From Takakia lepidozioides (Eukaryota; Streptophyta; Takakiopsida; Takakiales; Takakiaceae): a DNA stretch of 60,000 nucleotides. The notes under the pieces were generated by a model. That model worked only from the letters and a program-made list of their open reading frames with translations, searched no databases and was not told where the DNA came from. Made by a program: the position numbers and the translations under genes. The number at the start of each line of letters is the position of its first letter. Within the stretch, counting starts at the first letter, position 1. The DNA is taken from contig CM060733.1 in assembly GCA_030704615.1 (NCBI GenBank), forward strand, positions 9,984,001 through 10,044,000. The letters are read 5' to 3'. Below, in pieces: positions 35,066-46,699 of this stretch.

Positions 35066-36170
35066 CTATCTACAAAAATTGGCAGATCTCAATCTCAGAG
35101 GATACATGAAAGAGTTGGAATATTCAAATTGGACAACTCCCCCGTGTATGAGAGGCTTACCCCCGTTCACTAGACAATCATTATACGCAACGCGTGTGAA
35201 GATGTTGGCATTGGGAGGAGGAGACGATGCAAACCAGCCACAATAGACGTGAATGTCTGCTGGGGCACAGTCAGACATACAAGTATTGAGTATCTGAACA
35301 CTGTACTGAGGGATGCCCGAAGAGCCATCACAGCTTTGGGATATGCTAATGTCTTTGTTTGCGCACTCATCTGCAATATACCACAACAATGGACAATCCA
35401 TCATTAATCTGACCATGATATTCTTTCCATAGCATGAACACTTGCAGATTCTACGCTAGTCTTGAGCATACAAGTGATACCATGATCTATTGAAGCAATG
35501 GAAGCTGGGCTTTACAACTGAACATGTACAGCATAGCCCTGAATCCCCGCTGAATACAGTCTGCCCCTTAGATATACATGAAGAAGGAAGAGGAGGCTGA
35601 GGTGCTAGCTACCCGAATCACACCAATTCAACGACTAGAGGCCTGGGATGAGATTAGGAAAGCAAATCTTCAGCATCAAAGAGCTGAAAAGGATCCTAGA
35701 CTGACCACTGTGGCCAGAGACAGGAGTTGATAGCTAGACTTGTTAGAAGCAACTACCCCGATGCTACTTCCACGCCGTCACAAACAGTGACAAGAAGTCC
35801 AGATATCTGTCAAAAATGAATATGCGAATTCATTCATGTATCCTCTAAGATTCAAATCAGCAAGTTTTGGCAAATAAAGTGGAATTTAAGAACTCAGTAA
35901 TCACAAATTAAATTCAGGACTTCGCCCCCAATTCCAGTTTCCACAATGAGATATATACTTGTTTCATCTGGAAAGCTCGTGTCTTCAACCGCAACACATA
36001 GAGTCCAAGGTGGGACGAAGAACTTACTTGATAACATTCGACGGTTTGCATATCTGGTCCTTGTTCCCTGGGCAACTTGTTCCTTCCCTTCTGAGCGTCG
36101 CATAGGTCCTTCCGACGATTGATTTGAAAATGCATGGTTACCCGGTGCTGAATATCTCCTCTCCAACTCT
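35066..36170 (-). CDS. TPD1-like secreted cysteine-rich protein (C-terminal exons)
   Basis: The last exon (35370-35066) encodes the TPD1 domain: ECANKDISISQS, SGIPQYSVQILNTCMSDCAP, IHVYCGWFASSPPPNANIFT, YNDCLVNGGKPLIHGG and FEYSNSFMYPLRL, with conserved cysteines. The exon before it, about 36170-36027, ends ANRRMLS and joins in phase to give RRMLSNECANKD. In flowering plants TPD1 is the secreted ligand of the EMS1/EXS receptor kinase that fixes tapetal fate in anthers, and MIL2 is the rice counterpart. Related proteins occur in seedless plants, where the role is unclear. The signal peptide must lie further upstream. Confidence 0.75.
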
Positions 36171-36310
36171 GCATTCGAGAAAACTAAGACTGAACATTTG
36201 CACGAAAACTTAAGATTTATATGTGTCACAATAAAATGAAGGTTGGCTGGCCAGGCATAGATCACGGATCAACTGCAAAACAGAAAATATCTACATTGGC
36301 ATGTCCCTAA

Positions 36311-38423
36311 TTAATATCTACCTGGAATTTGCACAATGTCTCCTATATATGGTGCATTTAGTATTCCAGGCTCAAGATAGCGTCTTCTTGGCCATATGTC
36401 TGAATGATAAGAACCTAGGTAGTGAATTGTTGAAGGCTTTGAATGAAGGTCAGACCAGCGTACATATATATCCTTGAAGGACACACCAATGAGAAGGTCT
36501 GAATTAAGGCCAAGGTTCGCTGTATCTGTATCCATTTGATTGCCAAGTCTAGAGACGCTGGTTCAGCCAAATGACGGACATGACCAGTGGCACGAGGTTG
36601 ATGGTAGAGGTTCATCTGGATGCGAACGTGCTGCCACAGAAATTCATGTTGATGGTACATGACGATTGCATGTTTTCCCTCTCCTAGGTACTCTATCAAT
36701 CACACAGTGTGCCTGTCTAGAACGACCTGACCTATGAGCACGAGAACCAGGACGTACGATCGAACAACGTCAAAATAACTGGACATCCTTATATAAAATC
36801 TACCGTTTTCATGTAATTTAGCGGAATCTTCTAAGTGTGCTCTCAGTTGATATTGAGTTTATATGTCAAACTTTGTATGTACACATTTCGATCTACGTAA
36901 CAAGCCATCAGGCCTCTGGAAAATGAATTCGTTCACCTGGGAGGTTCATGAGGTCTGGTTTTCTCTGTAGCAGGTTACATATTGGGAGCTTCAGCTCTGA
37001 TACCCGTGGCCGAAATACAGCTCTTGAAATGTATTGTGAATGAGGTCCAAGGAGGAGCTTACCATCATGATCTAGCAGTCCACGATTTGAAAATTTTGAT
37101 CTACTGAAGAAATTCGCTGACTCTTGAGCGTGACGTAATCCGTTACTCCTAGTGCTGCTCGAAGACTCGAGTACCCCCTCCCAACCTGCACTCAGTGACA
37201 AGTGATAATGGTTTTACGTTCACGATGAAACATGTGATATATCTAAAACATTTGTAACGGATGAAGTGATCTCCACACACTTCTTCACTGGCTTTCCTAG
37301 CTCAATTCGAAGTGAATCATTCAAGACTTGTGAAAGAGTGAAGCTCTATGATATGACTTCCTCTGAAGTCCTACGAGGTTACGTAGGCATCAAGGGGCAA
37401 GTGCCAACCTGTGTGGTCGTACGCGCAGGTGAGAAGGGGAAGATCAATAAGCATTACGCACAGGAGCCTGACCAGCAGGCTGCATTTGGCACTCATTGCA
37501 GTAGTGCAGCTGACTGGTGAAGATGCAAAACAGAGGAGAGGCTCGACAGGTCCACTATGAATGCAGAAGTTAGCTGTCCCGACGGCACTTGATCCAACGG
37601 GGCATCAGTCTTCCACCCCTTTCCCTTACACCAACTACGTCTTTCTTTCTAATGCAGACTTGGAGAACCTTCACGTTTTTCTCAGTCATGACAATGATAT
37701 TGTACAGGTCTGTACCATACTTTTCGCGCTCGAAGGAAGGGACAGCTAGACAGACAGCGTGAGAAAGAAAGGTAAGAGAGTCTAACGTATGTGTCACTGT
37801 GCGAGACTGCAAAGGCAATTCTATAAGTTTGTCGTCAGTCGTGACGAAGAAAGAGAATGTGGCAATATTCCGCTCATATAGGATGAAGCAATGTCCAGAC
37901 CCGAAAGTACAGGGTGGAATCAAAGATGGCCGCAATTCAAGCAAGTAATGATATTGCAGAGGCAGTTCTAATAAAGAGAGAATCGCTCGACAGAGTTGGA
38001 CAGAATGGTGGAGAGAAATCTGATCCTGCAGTACTTGTCGCTATGGAAATGGAACTGCAGCTCAATAAGATCACTGTGAGATATAGCGTCCTTCCGGAGG
38101 AGATGTTGTATGAAGGAGAAGTATCTAGTACTGATAGCTTGCAAACCCCACAGCTCTTTGATACTGTAAACGCAGAGACATGTAGCGAGGGCGCATGAGA
38201 CGGTGCGACACTCGCATTCTCGTGTACTTTTCACGACCTTAGAACTTCCTTGTGATGGGAAGGCACGCAGACATGATGAGGAGGAGGCGCATGGGGATAG
38301 GCAGGCGAAAGTAAATACTAGTAATAGTGTGCGCGGTGATGCCGCAATGATTGCACAGTACACCTGGTAATTCCGATTAGCTGTCCCACTCCACTTACCT
38401 TTAATCCTAGTAACTACCCGCAC
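36311..38423 (-). other. Candidate 5' exons of the TPD1-like gene
   Basis: Three minus-strand frames end at donor-like sites: 37201-36941 (ends NLPG before GTGAACG), 36535-36324 (ends QIPG before GTAGAT), and 38423 onward, which begins MRVVTRIKGKWSG and carries the hydrophobic run TLLLVFTFACLSPCASSS, suitable as a signal or anchor segment. I cannot show that they join; they are given as possible upstream exons only. Confidence 0.25.
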
Positions 38424-39225
38424 ACCAACTGAGACAGAATCTAGAATGAATCTCGTGCCGAATATTTAATTTTCAGATAATATCTAGAAATCATTTAGAA
38501 ATGAAGGAGCATCATCAGGCCTGCAAGGCCAAAACTGAGTGGACGAGTAGCGAGCGTGCCAGATGAATTGTGTGCAGAGAAACTGGCATGATGATGTCTG
38601 GTGAGCTGGATTGCATCTCAAGGTCGTTTGATCTCTAGTGACTATTTGTGCTCAGCAAAATCGGAAAGTAGAGTCGGACCAGTTATTTGAAAGCTTTGGT
38701 GGTTGTGGCCTTGTCGACATATCCTCTGGTTGAAGCCATAGCTGCGAACAGGTGCCCACTGGTGGTTTTACAGAGAAGTCCAAGATCACTGGTAGAAATA
38801 CGTGCATAGAAAGGAGGGTCTTTTGGATTGAGAGTTGGGCGAACCCTCCTTCCAGGGTGAAAGCAGAGATATCTGCTTTGACATAAGCACAATCCAGTGA
38901 TAGTTAGACTCCGTGTGGATCATGGAGCTCCAACAGGTATATAACTAGTTTCTATGATGATTGAGAGTTCCGAAACAGAGTATTGGTACAAGTTTTGGTA
39001 ACTAGTGAATGTAGTAGCGACCCTGGCCTGGACTGGAGGGATGTCTTTTGGAAGCACAAGTGTGAAGAGGCTTCGAAACGATATGGCCATATATTCTCCG
39101 AGTTTAAGTGGAAGGGTTTTAGCGAAGGTTTTTGATGAAAGGTGTTAATCAGAAACACTGGACCACGGCCTTTGAACGAGGATCACGAAAGGGAGAACCT
39201 TACCACATTTGAACTCCTCTGGAGT
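38424..39225. other. Intergenic stretch, nothing recognised
   Basis: No motif-bearing frame and no repeat recognised. It separates the TPD1-like region from the PPR fragments. Confidence 0.4.
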
Positions 39226-39390
39226 TTTTGAGGATGCGCAAGGATGCATGTAAGGCCGGACAACTGACAGAGGCGCAGCACATTTTGAACCAATGCAACA
39301 AGGCATTTCTGCAGACTCCAATACTTATAAATTTGTCTCTTGCAGGAGTGCAGCAGAATCAAAGACAGAGAAAGAGGAAAACAGGTGAAT
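39226..39390 (+). pseudogene. PPR N-terminal fragment
   Basis: GCCGGACAACTGA, GCACATTTTGAACCAA and CTTGCAGGAGTGCAGCA align with the start of the intact PPR gene (41935-42070) and, more closely, with the broken copy at 44.8 kb. About 165 bp remain, with frame damage. It is a third member of this local PPR family. Confidence 0.7.
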
Positions 39391-39943
39391 GTGAATGTGA
39401 AAAATGATTATCGGGGCTTCATCCCCTTTAAAAAAAATATTCGGACAAGATTAGTGAATCTTAGGTCTATTCGAAGGACAGCAAGTTGAATGCGAGAAGC
39501 CTTCTTGAACCAGCAAGAAGTGGTCGGGTATCGGGTTTCGGGGATAGAGACCCTGCGCTGAATCCAATACGGCAGACAAAGATGGCAAATACTGATCATG
39601 TATCAACAAGCTGCATCCGTGCACGGCCCACAGACTCCGCAGATGTCCCGAGCAATTCTTCCACAACATGGATGCAGCTGCTTTCCATTGCATTTCCAAG
39701 GAATGCAGCAGCAAAAGAATGGAGGTCACACCGGCATTTCTACAATGCACTGCACCACGCACTCAATCGCAGATGCTGCTAGTCTGCCATGGCCCCCTCC
39801 CTGCTCTCCTCTTTGCAGTGTCCTCGCTACTGTTTTCAGCCTAAAAACCCACGACCCCAATGTGACGATCAAAGTGATGGTTTGATGTGATACCTAGGGG
39901 TGGGGAGTTAAGGTTTTGCTACCTGCTTGGCTCACTCTTGAAG

Positions 39944-41567
39944 GTGAAGGGGAATTCATTGAGGAGTTGGAGAAGGATCAGCCCTGCAGCGCACACGGTA
40001 AGCATGACACTTATGCCTGCCTTGCGCCGATCCCTCAGGGCATTCCTCGCCTCCTCTCAGTCACGTCATCCAGGGATCTCAGGGGCGTCTAACAGGCCTG
40101 CACGATGCTATACTGCTTGCAGGCTTGGTCCTATTCCAGAAAGGTGTTGGCTGAACACTGTGTACCACCCTCTGCATTTTCCAAACCGTATGTCTGTGTC
40201 AAACAGTGTCAAGAAAGTTGCAGAGCAGTGGGGACCAATGGAGGAGGTCTGTGGACAGTGGGATGAGCGAGGAAGCCATCTGGACCTAGATAGCAAGCCG
40301 TGGACATGCCCACCGGCAGTCACATTCAGCAGGAAATTTGACAGTACATTGCACCTCATCAGCGGTGACATGGAGGTGAAGTACTTGGAAACTGCAAAAG
40401 TATTGTCGTTTGACGTGACGAAAACTTCTACCAAAACAGATATTCTCAGCTGGTAAGCTTTTTTTGTTTTCAAACAGCGGTGAGCCTTCTTCTCTAAGGA
40501 TGAGGGAGAAAGAGACACGGGTAGGTGAGGTACAAGGGGTCCTCTCTTGTGTAGTAAATTGGAGAAATAGGGCAGATTAGGATGCTTCATGATTGTAAAG
40601 GTTAGAGATCAACGAGGTCCAGTACCAAATAGCAGGTAGGGATTGTGTATGTGTTGGTGGGTTGTTCAAATTGTGGTTCCTAAAGTGCTATGGCAGTGAT
40701 AATGGCAAATTTGTTTTAAATTATTATTCGTACTTCCATTGTCACTCTTAGTGGTAGTTGATAAAGAGCAGGTTGAGATCGCAGGTCGGAGTTGGATAAT
40801 TGGGATCCGCTGGCTGAGAATGCAGGGGACCATGTGGAGAAAGGGGTTATCATATATGTTCAAGCACCTCTCGTTCTGGACTGTTGTCTCAGCAACCTCG
40901 ATACTCCTCAGAAAAGTGCCAAGGCTCGTATTACTTCCATTTCAAATTCCCTGTAACTTGATTGTCACTGACTGTGTTATGGAGATCTCAGCTGTCCCCA
41001 ATATCATCCCTCTTCATGTCTGTTTTAGGATGACCCTCAGAGGTGATGCTTGGCAACAGTCAACAACCCACATTCTCTCCCCTTTTTGTGAATGTGAAGT
41101 GCCCTGGCACTGTCGATATGGACACAGGATGTCATATCGGGAGCAGTATGACAAGTTGGCCTAGTGTCCACATGCTGGGCGGACAAAACCGCACAGACCA
41201 ATCCTGGGATGGTTAGTATCCTGTGAGGAGTAGCCCTTCAAGGGCAAGCCATAGCTAACCCTTGCAATGGCGTAGTATTTGCTCACCTTTTTATGGTCTT
41301 GCAAGCAATCCAGCATACACACTCGTCTGGTTGGTTGGGTTGGGGTGGTTGCTCTGTAAATTATGCGTTGCTATGTAGCTACTTGCAGTGAGGGGGAAGA
41401 TCTCTGCATTTTTTTTGTGTAGGCAGGGATCACTGAAGGAGATAGGGATGGAGTCTGGGTGCAGATCAATCCCAGAGGACCAGATGTCAGAAACAAGAAT
41501 ATCAATGAGCCACTATGGATTGATAGCCACAAGAAACCTGGGCAAAAGTCTGCAGCTAGTGCTGCTG
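39944..41567 (+). other. Candidate exons of an unrecognised gene
   Basis: Several segments look coding and end at donor-like sites, but I recognise no family. Near 39944-40008: EGEFIEELEKDQPCSAH before GTAAGC. Near 40320-40453: FDSTLHLISGDMEVKYLETA and FDVTKTSTKTDILSW before GTAAGC. Near 40795-40923: DPLAENAGDHVEKGVIIYVQ and APLVLDCCLSNLDTPQKSAK. From about 41426: ITEGDRDGVWVQINPRGPDV. Stops and phase breaks between them leave open whether this is one spliced gene, the PPR gene's 5' neighbour, or a decayed gene. Confidence 0.25.
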
Positions 41568-41809
41568 GATGTGGATTGCAAGGGTACTTCCCAGTATAAC
41601 AGCTTCTCTTTCACAAATGTAGACTGGCAGAGTTGTGATCTCTCTGTCAGTTGCATGAGGTGTTCTCCTGAGTTATTGCACTATGATTTTCATGAGGGGA
41701 GACGGAGTGACTAGGAGCCTCCTCATGATTGTTGATGAGTGTAGGAGCTTTGAGATGTATTCTGAGTTGTAGTTTTAGGGTTTAAAACTAACAGTTATGA
41801 CTCGTGCAG

Positions 41810-44336
41810 GAAGGCAGGGTTGCATCAGGCTCAGTTTTTTGAATCAGCCAGCTCTATCGTGACCTCTGATACTGGAAGGCGACCAAGGGAGGGAGTCTAT
41901 AAGAGCTCTTCTAGAATTTATGGGGATTTGAGGTCACTATGTATGGCCGGACAACTGAAAGATGCACTGCACATTCTGAACCAAGGAGGGATTTCAGTGG
42001 ACTCCAGTACTTACATCTACCTTTTGCGGGAGTGCAGCAAATTTGAAGACCTTGAAATGGGAAAGCAGGTGCACAACCACATTATCCAAAGTGGATTAAA
42101 GCCAGACATGTTTCTACTTAATACTATTGTCCACATGTATGCCAAATGCAGGAGCATGGTGGATGCACACCTAGTGATGGACAAAATGCCTGAACGAAAT
42201 ATGTTTACGTGGACTATAATGATGACAGGATATGTGAAGCATGGGTGTGGTATGGAGGCTTTCAAGATTTACGAGCACATGATACATGAAGGAGTGAGGC
42301 CCGACAACGTCACGTTCATTTGCGTTCTCAAGGCGTGTGCCAGCCTTGCAGCCCTGGATAAGGGCAAAGCGGTCCATGCTGACATCATCAAAGCTGGAAT
42401 TTCTCCAGATATTACTGTGGAGAATACCCTACTTCACATGTACGCGAAATGCGGGAGCGTAAAAGATGCACGTCAAGTGTTCGACAATATAGCTCAACCA
42501 GATGTGGTCTCATGGAGTGCAATGATTGCAGGATATGCTCAGCATGGGTGCGGTCAGGAGGCTTTGGAGATTTATGAGAAAATGAATACAAGAGGGGTGA
42601 CACCCAACAATGTCACATTTGTTTGTGTTCTCAATGCGTGTGCCAGCCTAGCAGCTCTGGAAAAGGGCAAAGAGGTCCATGCTGATATCATCAAAGCTGG
42701 AATTGTGCCAAATATGTTTCTGGAGACTGCCCTCGTCGACATGTATGCCAAGTGTGGCAACATGAAGGATGCGCGTCAAGTATTCGACAAAATGGCTTAT
42801 CGAGATGTGGTCTCCTGGAATGCATTGATAGCAGCATATGCTCAGCATGAGTGTGGTCATGAGGCTTTCAAGATCTATGAGCAAATGATAAGGAATGGGA
42901 TAATCCCCACAAAGGTCACATTTGTATGCATTCTCAATGCATGCGCCAGCCTGGCAGCACTGGAGAAGGGGAAAAAGGTCCATGCTGACATTAGCAAAGC
43001 TGGAATTGCACCTGATATCATTCTGGAGACTGCTCTTGCAGCCATGTATGCAAGATGCGGGAACATGAAGGATGCTCGTCAAGTGTTTGATAATATGGCT
43101 CAACGAAATGTGGTCTCATGGAATGCGATGATCACAGGATATGCTCAGCAAGGGTGTGGTATGGAGGCTTTCAACACGTATAAGCAAATGGTACGGGAAG
43201 GAGTGACGCCTGACAAAATCACATTCATTTGCGTTCTCAATGCATGTGCTGGCCTGGCAGCCCTGGAAAAGGGCATAGAGGTCCATGCTGACATCCTCCA
43301 AGCTGGAATCGCTACAGATATCAACTTAGAGACTACCCTCGTGGATATGTATGCCAAATCAGGGAGCATGAAGGATGCACGTAGAGAATTCGACAATATG
43401 GCTCATCACAATGTGGCCTCATGGAATGCAATGATTGCAGGCTATGCTCAGCATGGGTGTGGACGCGAGGCCCTCCGACTATTTGGACAAATGCAACAGG
43501 AGGGCTCGAAACCCGATGGCATTACCTTTGTGTGTGTTCTTTCTGTATGTAGCCATGCAGGCCTAGTGGATGAAGGCTGCCACTTCTTTGGTTCCATGAG
43601 TCAAGATCATTGCCTCACACCTGCAGCAGAACATTTTGGCTGTATGGTGGACCTTCTTGCCCGTGCGGGCCGATTGGATGAGGCAGAGAACTTCATCAAC
43701 AGAATGCCGATTGAACCAGATGTTGCAGTGTTGGGGGCCTTGCTGGGTGCCTGCAGAGTTCATAGCAATGTGGACGTAGCAGAACGTGTGGCAACATTGC
43801 TTTTCAAAACGGATCCACAGGATGCTGCAAGTTATGTGCTACTCTCAAACATCTATGCTGCTGCTGGAAGGTGGGACGATGCAGCAAAGATTAGGAAAAT
43901 GATGCATGATAGAGGTATTAGAAAGGAGCCTGGGCGCTGCTGCATTGAGGTGGACAACCAGGTGCATACTTTTGTTGTAGACGATAACGTGCATCCACGG
44001 ATTGAGGAAATCCATGCTGAGCTAAAACGATTGTCTGGGAGGATGAAGGATGCCGGGTACGTGCCTGACACACAGTTTGTATTGCGTGATTTGGAGGAGG
44101 CGCAAAAAGAATTTTCTCTCTGCCATCACAGTGAAAGGCTGGCCATTGCTTTTGGTCTGATCAGCACGCCAACAGCGATGCCTATCCGCATTATCAAGAA
44201 CCTTCGTGTATGTGGTGACTGCCACACCGCCACCAAGTTCATCTCAAAGATTTCTGGGCGAGAAATTGTTGTGCGGGATGCCAACCGCTTTCACCACTTT
44301 CAAGATGGGGTTTGTTCTTGTGGGGAATACTGGTGA
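41810..44336 (+). CDS. DYW-type pentatricopeptide repeat protein (organelle RNA editing factor)
   Basis: An uninterrupted frame of about 840 codons. Counting from 41820 as codon 1, near-identical 101-residue P-L-S triplets begin at residues 101, 202, 303, 404 and 505 (each with MYAKC or MYA-, DARQVFD, SW-AMI-GYAQ and VLNACASLAALEKGK-VHADI). The E region follows, including EPGRCCIEVDNQVHTFV. The DYW deaminase has HSE at 770-772, CGDCH at 798-802, and ends CSCGEYW (E in place of the usual D). Such proteins bind one RNA base per repeat and deaminate C to U in plastids or mitochondria. There is no ATG before residue 42 (41943); the frame is open upstream to an acceptor-like site (GTGCAG, 41809), so a first exon with the transit peptide is probably missing from my model. 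Confidence 0.9.
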
Positions 44337-44744
44337 AACAAGCAATATACAGGAAGGCATCACTTGAAACACAAGACGAAAAAGTGGTACTGGCAAACCA
44401 ATTTGTGATTGGTTATGAGTCAGTACTTCTCTTTTTTTCCAGTATGATAATTGAAAAGCAGCAGCAAAGTCATAGAAGACCTCCTTTCACAGTTGACAGT
44501 GTCAGTGGACATGAAGAAATCTTGAATTCGCTTTTCTGGGTCTCTAACTGGTCATGTCTGAGCATTCCGCGATGCAATGGCTTATCCCAGCGGGAGCTGC
44601 GTAATCAGCACCCTAATTACACCAGTTGAGTGTCATGCCCACGAAAGAGTGAAGGAGAAAAGAGGAAAGAAGGGAGCTTTTCCTTCCTTGCGGCCATAAG
44701 CAGGAGCAGCAGAGATTTTCAGGCACCTCGACCAAGACCACTAC
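44337..44744. other. 3' flank of the PPR gene
   Basis: Probable 3' UTR and spacer. A 105-codon frame overlapping the stop has no motif. The broken PPR copy begins near the end of this stretch. Confidence 0.4.
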
Positions 44745-45838
44745 TTTCGGAAGAGGGCAAAGAGAGGGAGTCTGCAAGAACTCTCCTGGCACTTGGGAGG
44801 ACGTGAGGACACTATGTACAGCAGGAGAACAGAAAGATGGCACTGCACACTCTTAAACCAAGGAGGCATTTCAGCTGACTAACACACTTATGCCTATATC
44901 TCTTGCAGGAGTGCATCAAGATGATAGGCAGAGGGAAAGCAGGTGGATGCCACATTATTGAAAGTGGGTCAAGCCAAATATAGTTTATACGACACTGACG
45001 CCAACCTGTATATGAAGTGCAGGATCCTCATGGATGTGTGCCTAGTGTTTGACGTAATGCAATAACGTGATGTGTTTTTTTGGACTACTGGTGGGGGCAT
45101 ATTCCAAGCTTAGATGTGGCAGGGAGGCTTTGAGATCTATAAGCAAATGATACTGGAATGGGTAATGCCTGAGAGTGCACGTTTGTTTTTGTTCTCAACC
45201 CAGCTGGGACATGCAAAGACATTCATAAAAGCCAGCATTGGGTGAGATATCATCCTGGAGACAAATTTCGAACCATGAAGGATGCATGTGATGTGTTTGC
45301 CCATATGGCTCAATGGCCAGTGATCTCATGGAATGTGACAATTGCAGGATATACTCAGGATACGGTCAGCATGACAGTACCAGGGAGGCCTTCAAGATTT
45401 ATGAGAGATTGATTTGGGAGAAAGCCACGCCAAACCAAACAATGTCACATTTAGTGGGATCCTCAAGGTGTGTGCCAAGTGAGGAGCCCTCAAAAGGGCA
45501 AAGAAGTCCAAGCTCACGTCATTAAGGCCGGAGTCAAGCCAAATATATGTATGCAGAATTCCCTCACCAACATTTATCCCAAATGTGGGAAAATGAACTC
45601 TTGAGTCCTGCTGACACTATGGCTGCGTGAAATATGGTCTCATAGAATGTGATGATTGGAGGATATGGTCAGCATGGGTAGTGGTATGGAGGCATTGGAA
45701 ACCAATGAACAATTCATAGGGGAAAGGGGCCCACTAGGTCACTTTCATTTGCATATGCAAACTTGGCAGCCCTGGAAAAGGGTAAAGAGGTCTATGCTGA
45801 TATCATCATAGCCAGATCACTCCGGAGAATATACTGAC
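44745..45838 (+). pseudogene. Tandem PPR pseudogene
   Basis: Follows the intact PPR gene head-to-tail. It matches its first ~1.3 kb at DNA level: GAGAGGGAGTCTGCAAGA, CACTATGTACAGCAGGAGAACAG, AACCAAGGAGGCATTTCAGC, then repeated ATGGAATGTGA..ATTGCAGGATAT and CAGCATG motifs of successive repeats. Many small indels and stops destroy the frame, and it ends within the third or fourth triplet near GAAAAGGGTAAAGAGGTC. There is no E or DYW region. Confidence 0.85.
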
Positions 45839-46511
45839 CTGGTTGGTGTTTACTGTTGTGATACTATGGAAAAGAAGTACTGGCTCTTTCCAATACCTAT
45901 ATCAACACCCGAGCTAGGCGAAGGGAAAAGAAATGACCACGCACCTTATGCATACTCCTTATGGAGTTGAGGGTTCATGTGGCCATGAAGAAGACATGGA
46001 CTGTTTGAGGGAGTATGAGGGTGTGATAGGTGAGGGGAAGGGGACAGGCATGTCAAGGAGTTTTCCTGTGTCGGCAGACAAAATGACCAACAACCATGGG
46101 GATCTCATTCCATGTTTGCCAACGATCAGGCTTAATGGGTGAACATGTACAAACTATGCATATGAGAAGGGCTGTTGCACACAATTTTCTTTTCTATGTA
46201 TACTTGGAAGCTTGTAAGTTGATCTGTGCATTGCCACAATCTACGGATTGAATGAGTGGATCCGTGCTACAATCCGGTTGAAGGGTGCAGGAAATTCTCT
46301 CTCTGCAATATACTATCTCTGATATAACAATCCAGTTGCTTGTTTTTGACTGATTTTTCATGTCAAAAATCAGACTAGGGGTTAGAGTACGCCATTTTAA
46401 CCTGTATTGCACTACAATGTCGATTCAACTGAGATGAATATTGTCGATTCATCACAAGGTTTAATCGACTCGCTCCAATCAACAAAGGAGGTGTCAAGGC
46501 TATAGTCCTTG

Positions 46512-46588
46512 CATGGCACACTAAGGACTGAACCACCTAGGACCTTTTCCATTCCGGTGGGGTGCTTTACCATTGAGCTACCCGTCTT
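46512..46588 (-). other. tRNA-derived SINE head or tRNA pseudogene
   Basis: Read on the minus strand, GGGTAGCTCAATGGTAAAGC is a very good A box and D arm (GCT/AGC stem), and GGTTCAGTCC 36 nt later is a B box. The anticodon and acceptor stems do not close. It resembles plant SINE heads. The body would extend toward 46400, where ATTGTCGATTC/AATCGAC motifs repeat. Confidence 0.5.
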
Positions 46589-46699
46589 ATTTTGTTCTCA
46601 CTGAGACACGAAGAAATACAAATAAAAAGACCGAATGTGACAAATGAAAGATAAGACATCGTATGCATAATGAAGATACAACATACATTGTACATAGAA

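Noticed and set aside
41820-41822. Translation start of the PPR protein at the first codon of the open frame
   Set aside because: The codon is TTG, and the frame is open upstream to an acceptor-like site; an upstream exon or the ATG at 41943 is more plausible.
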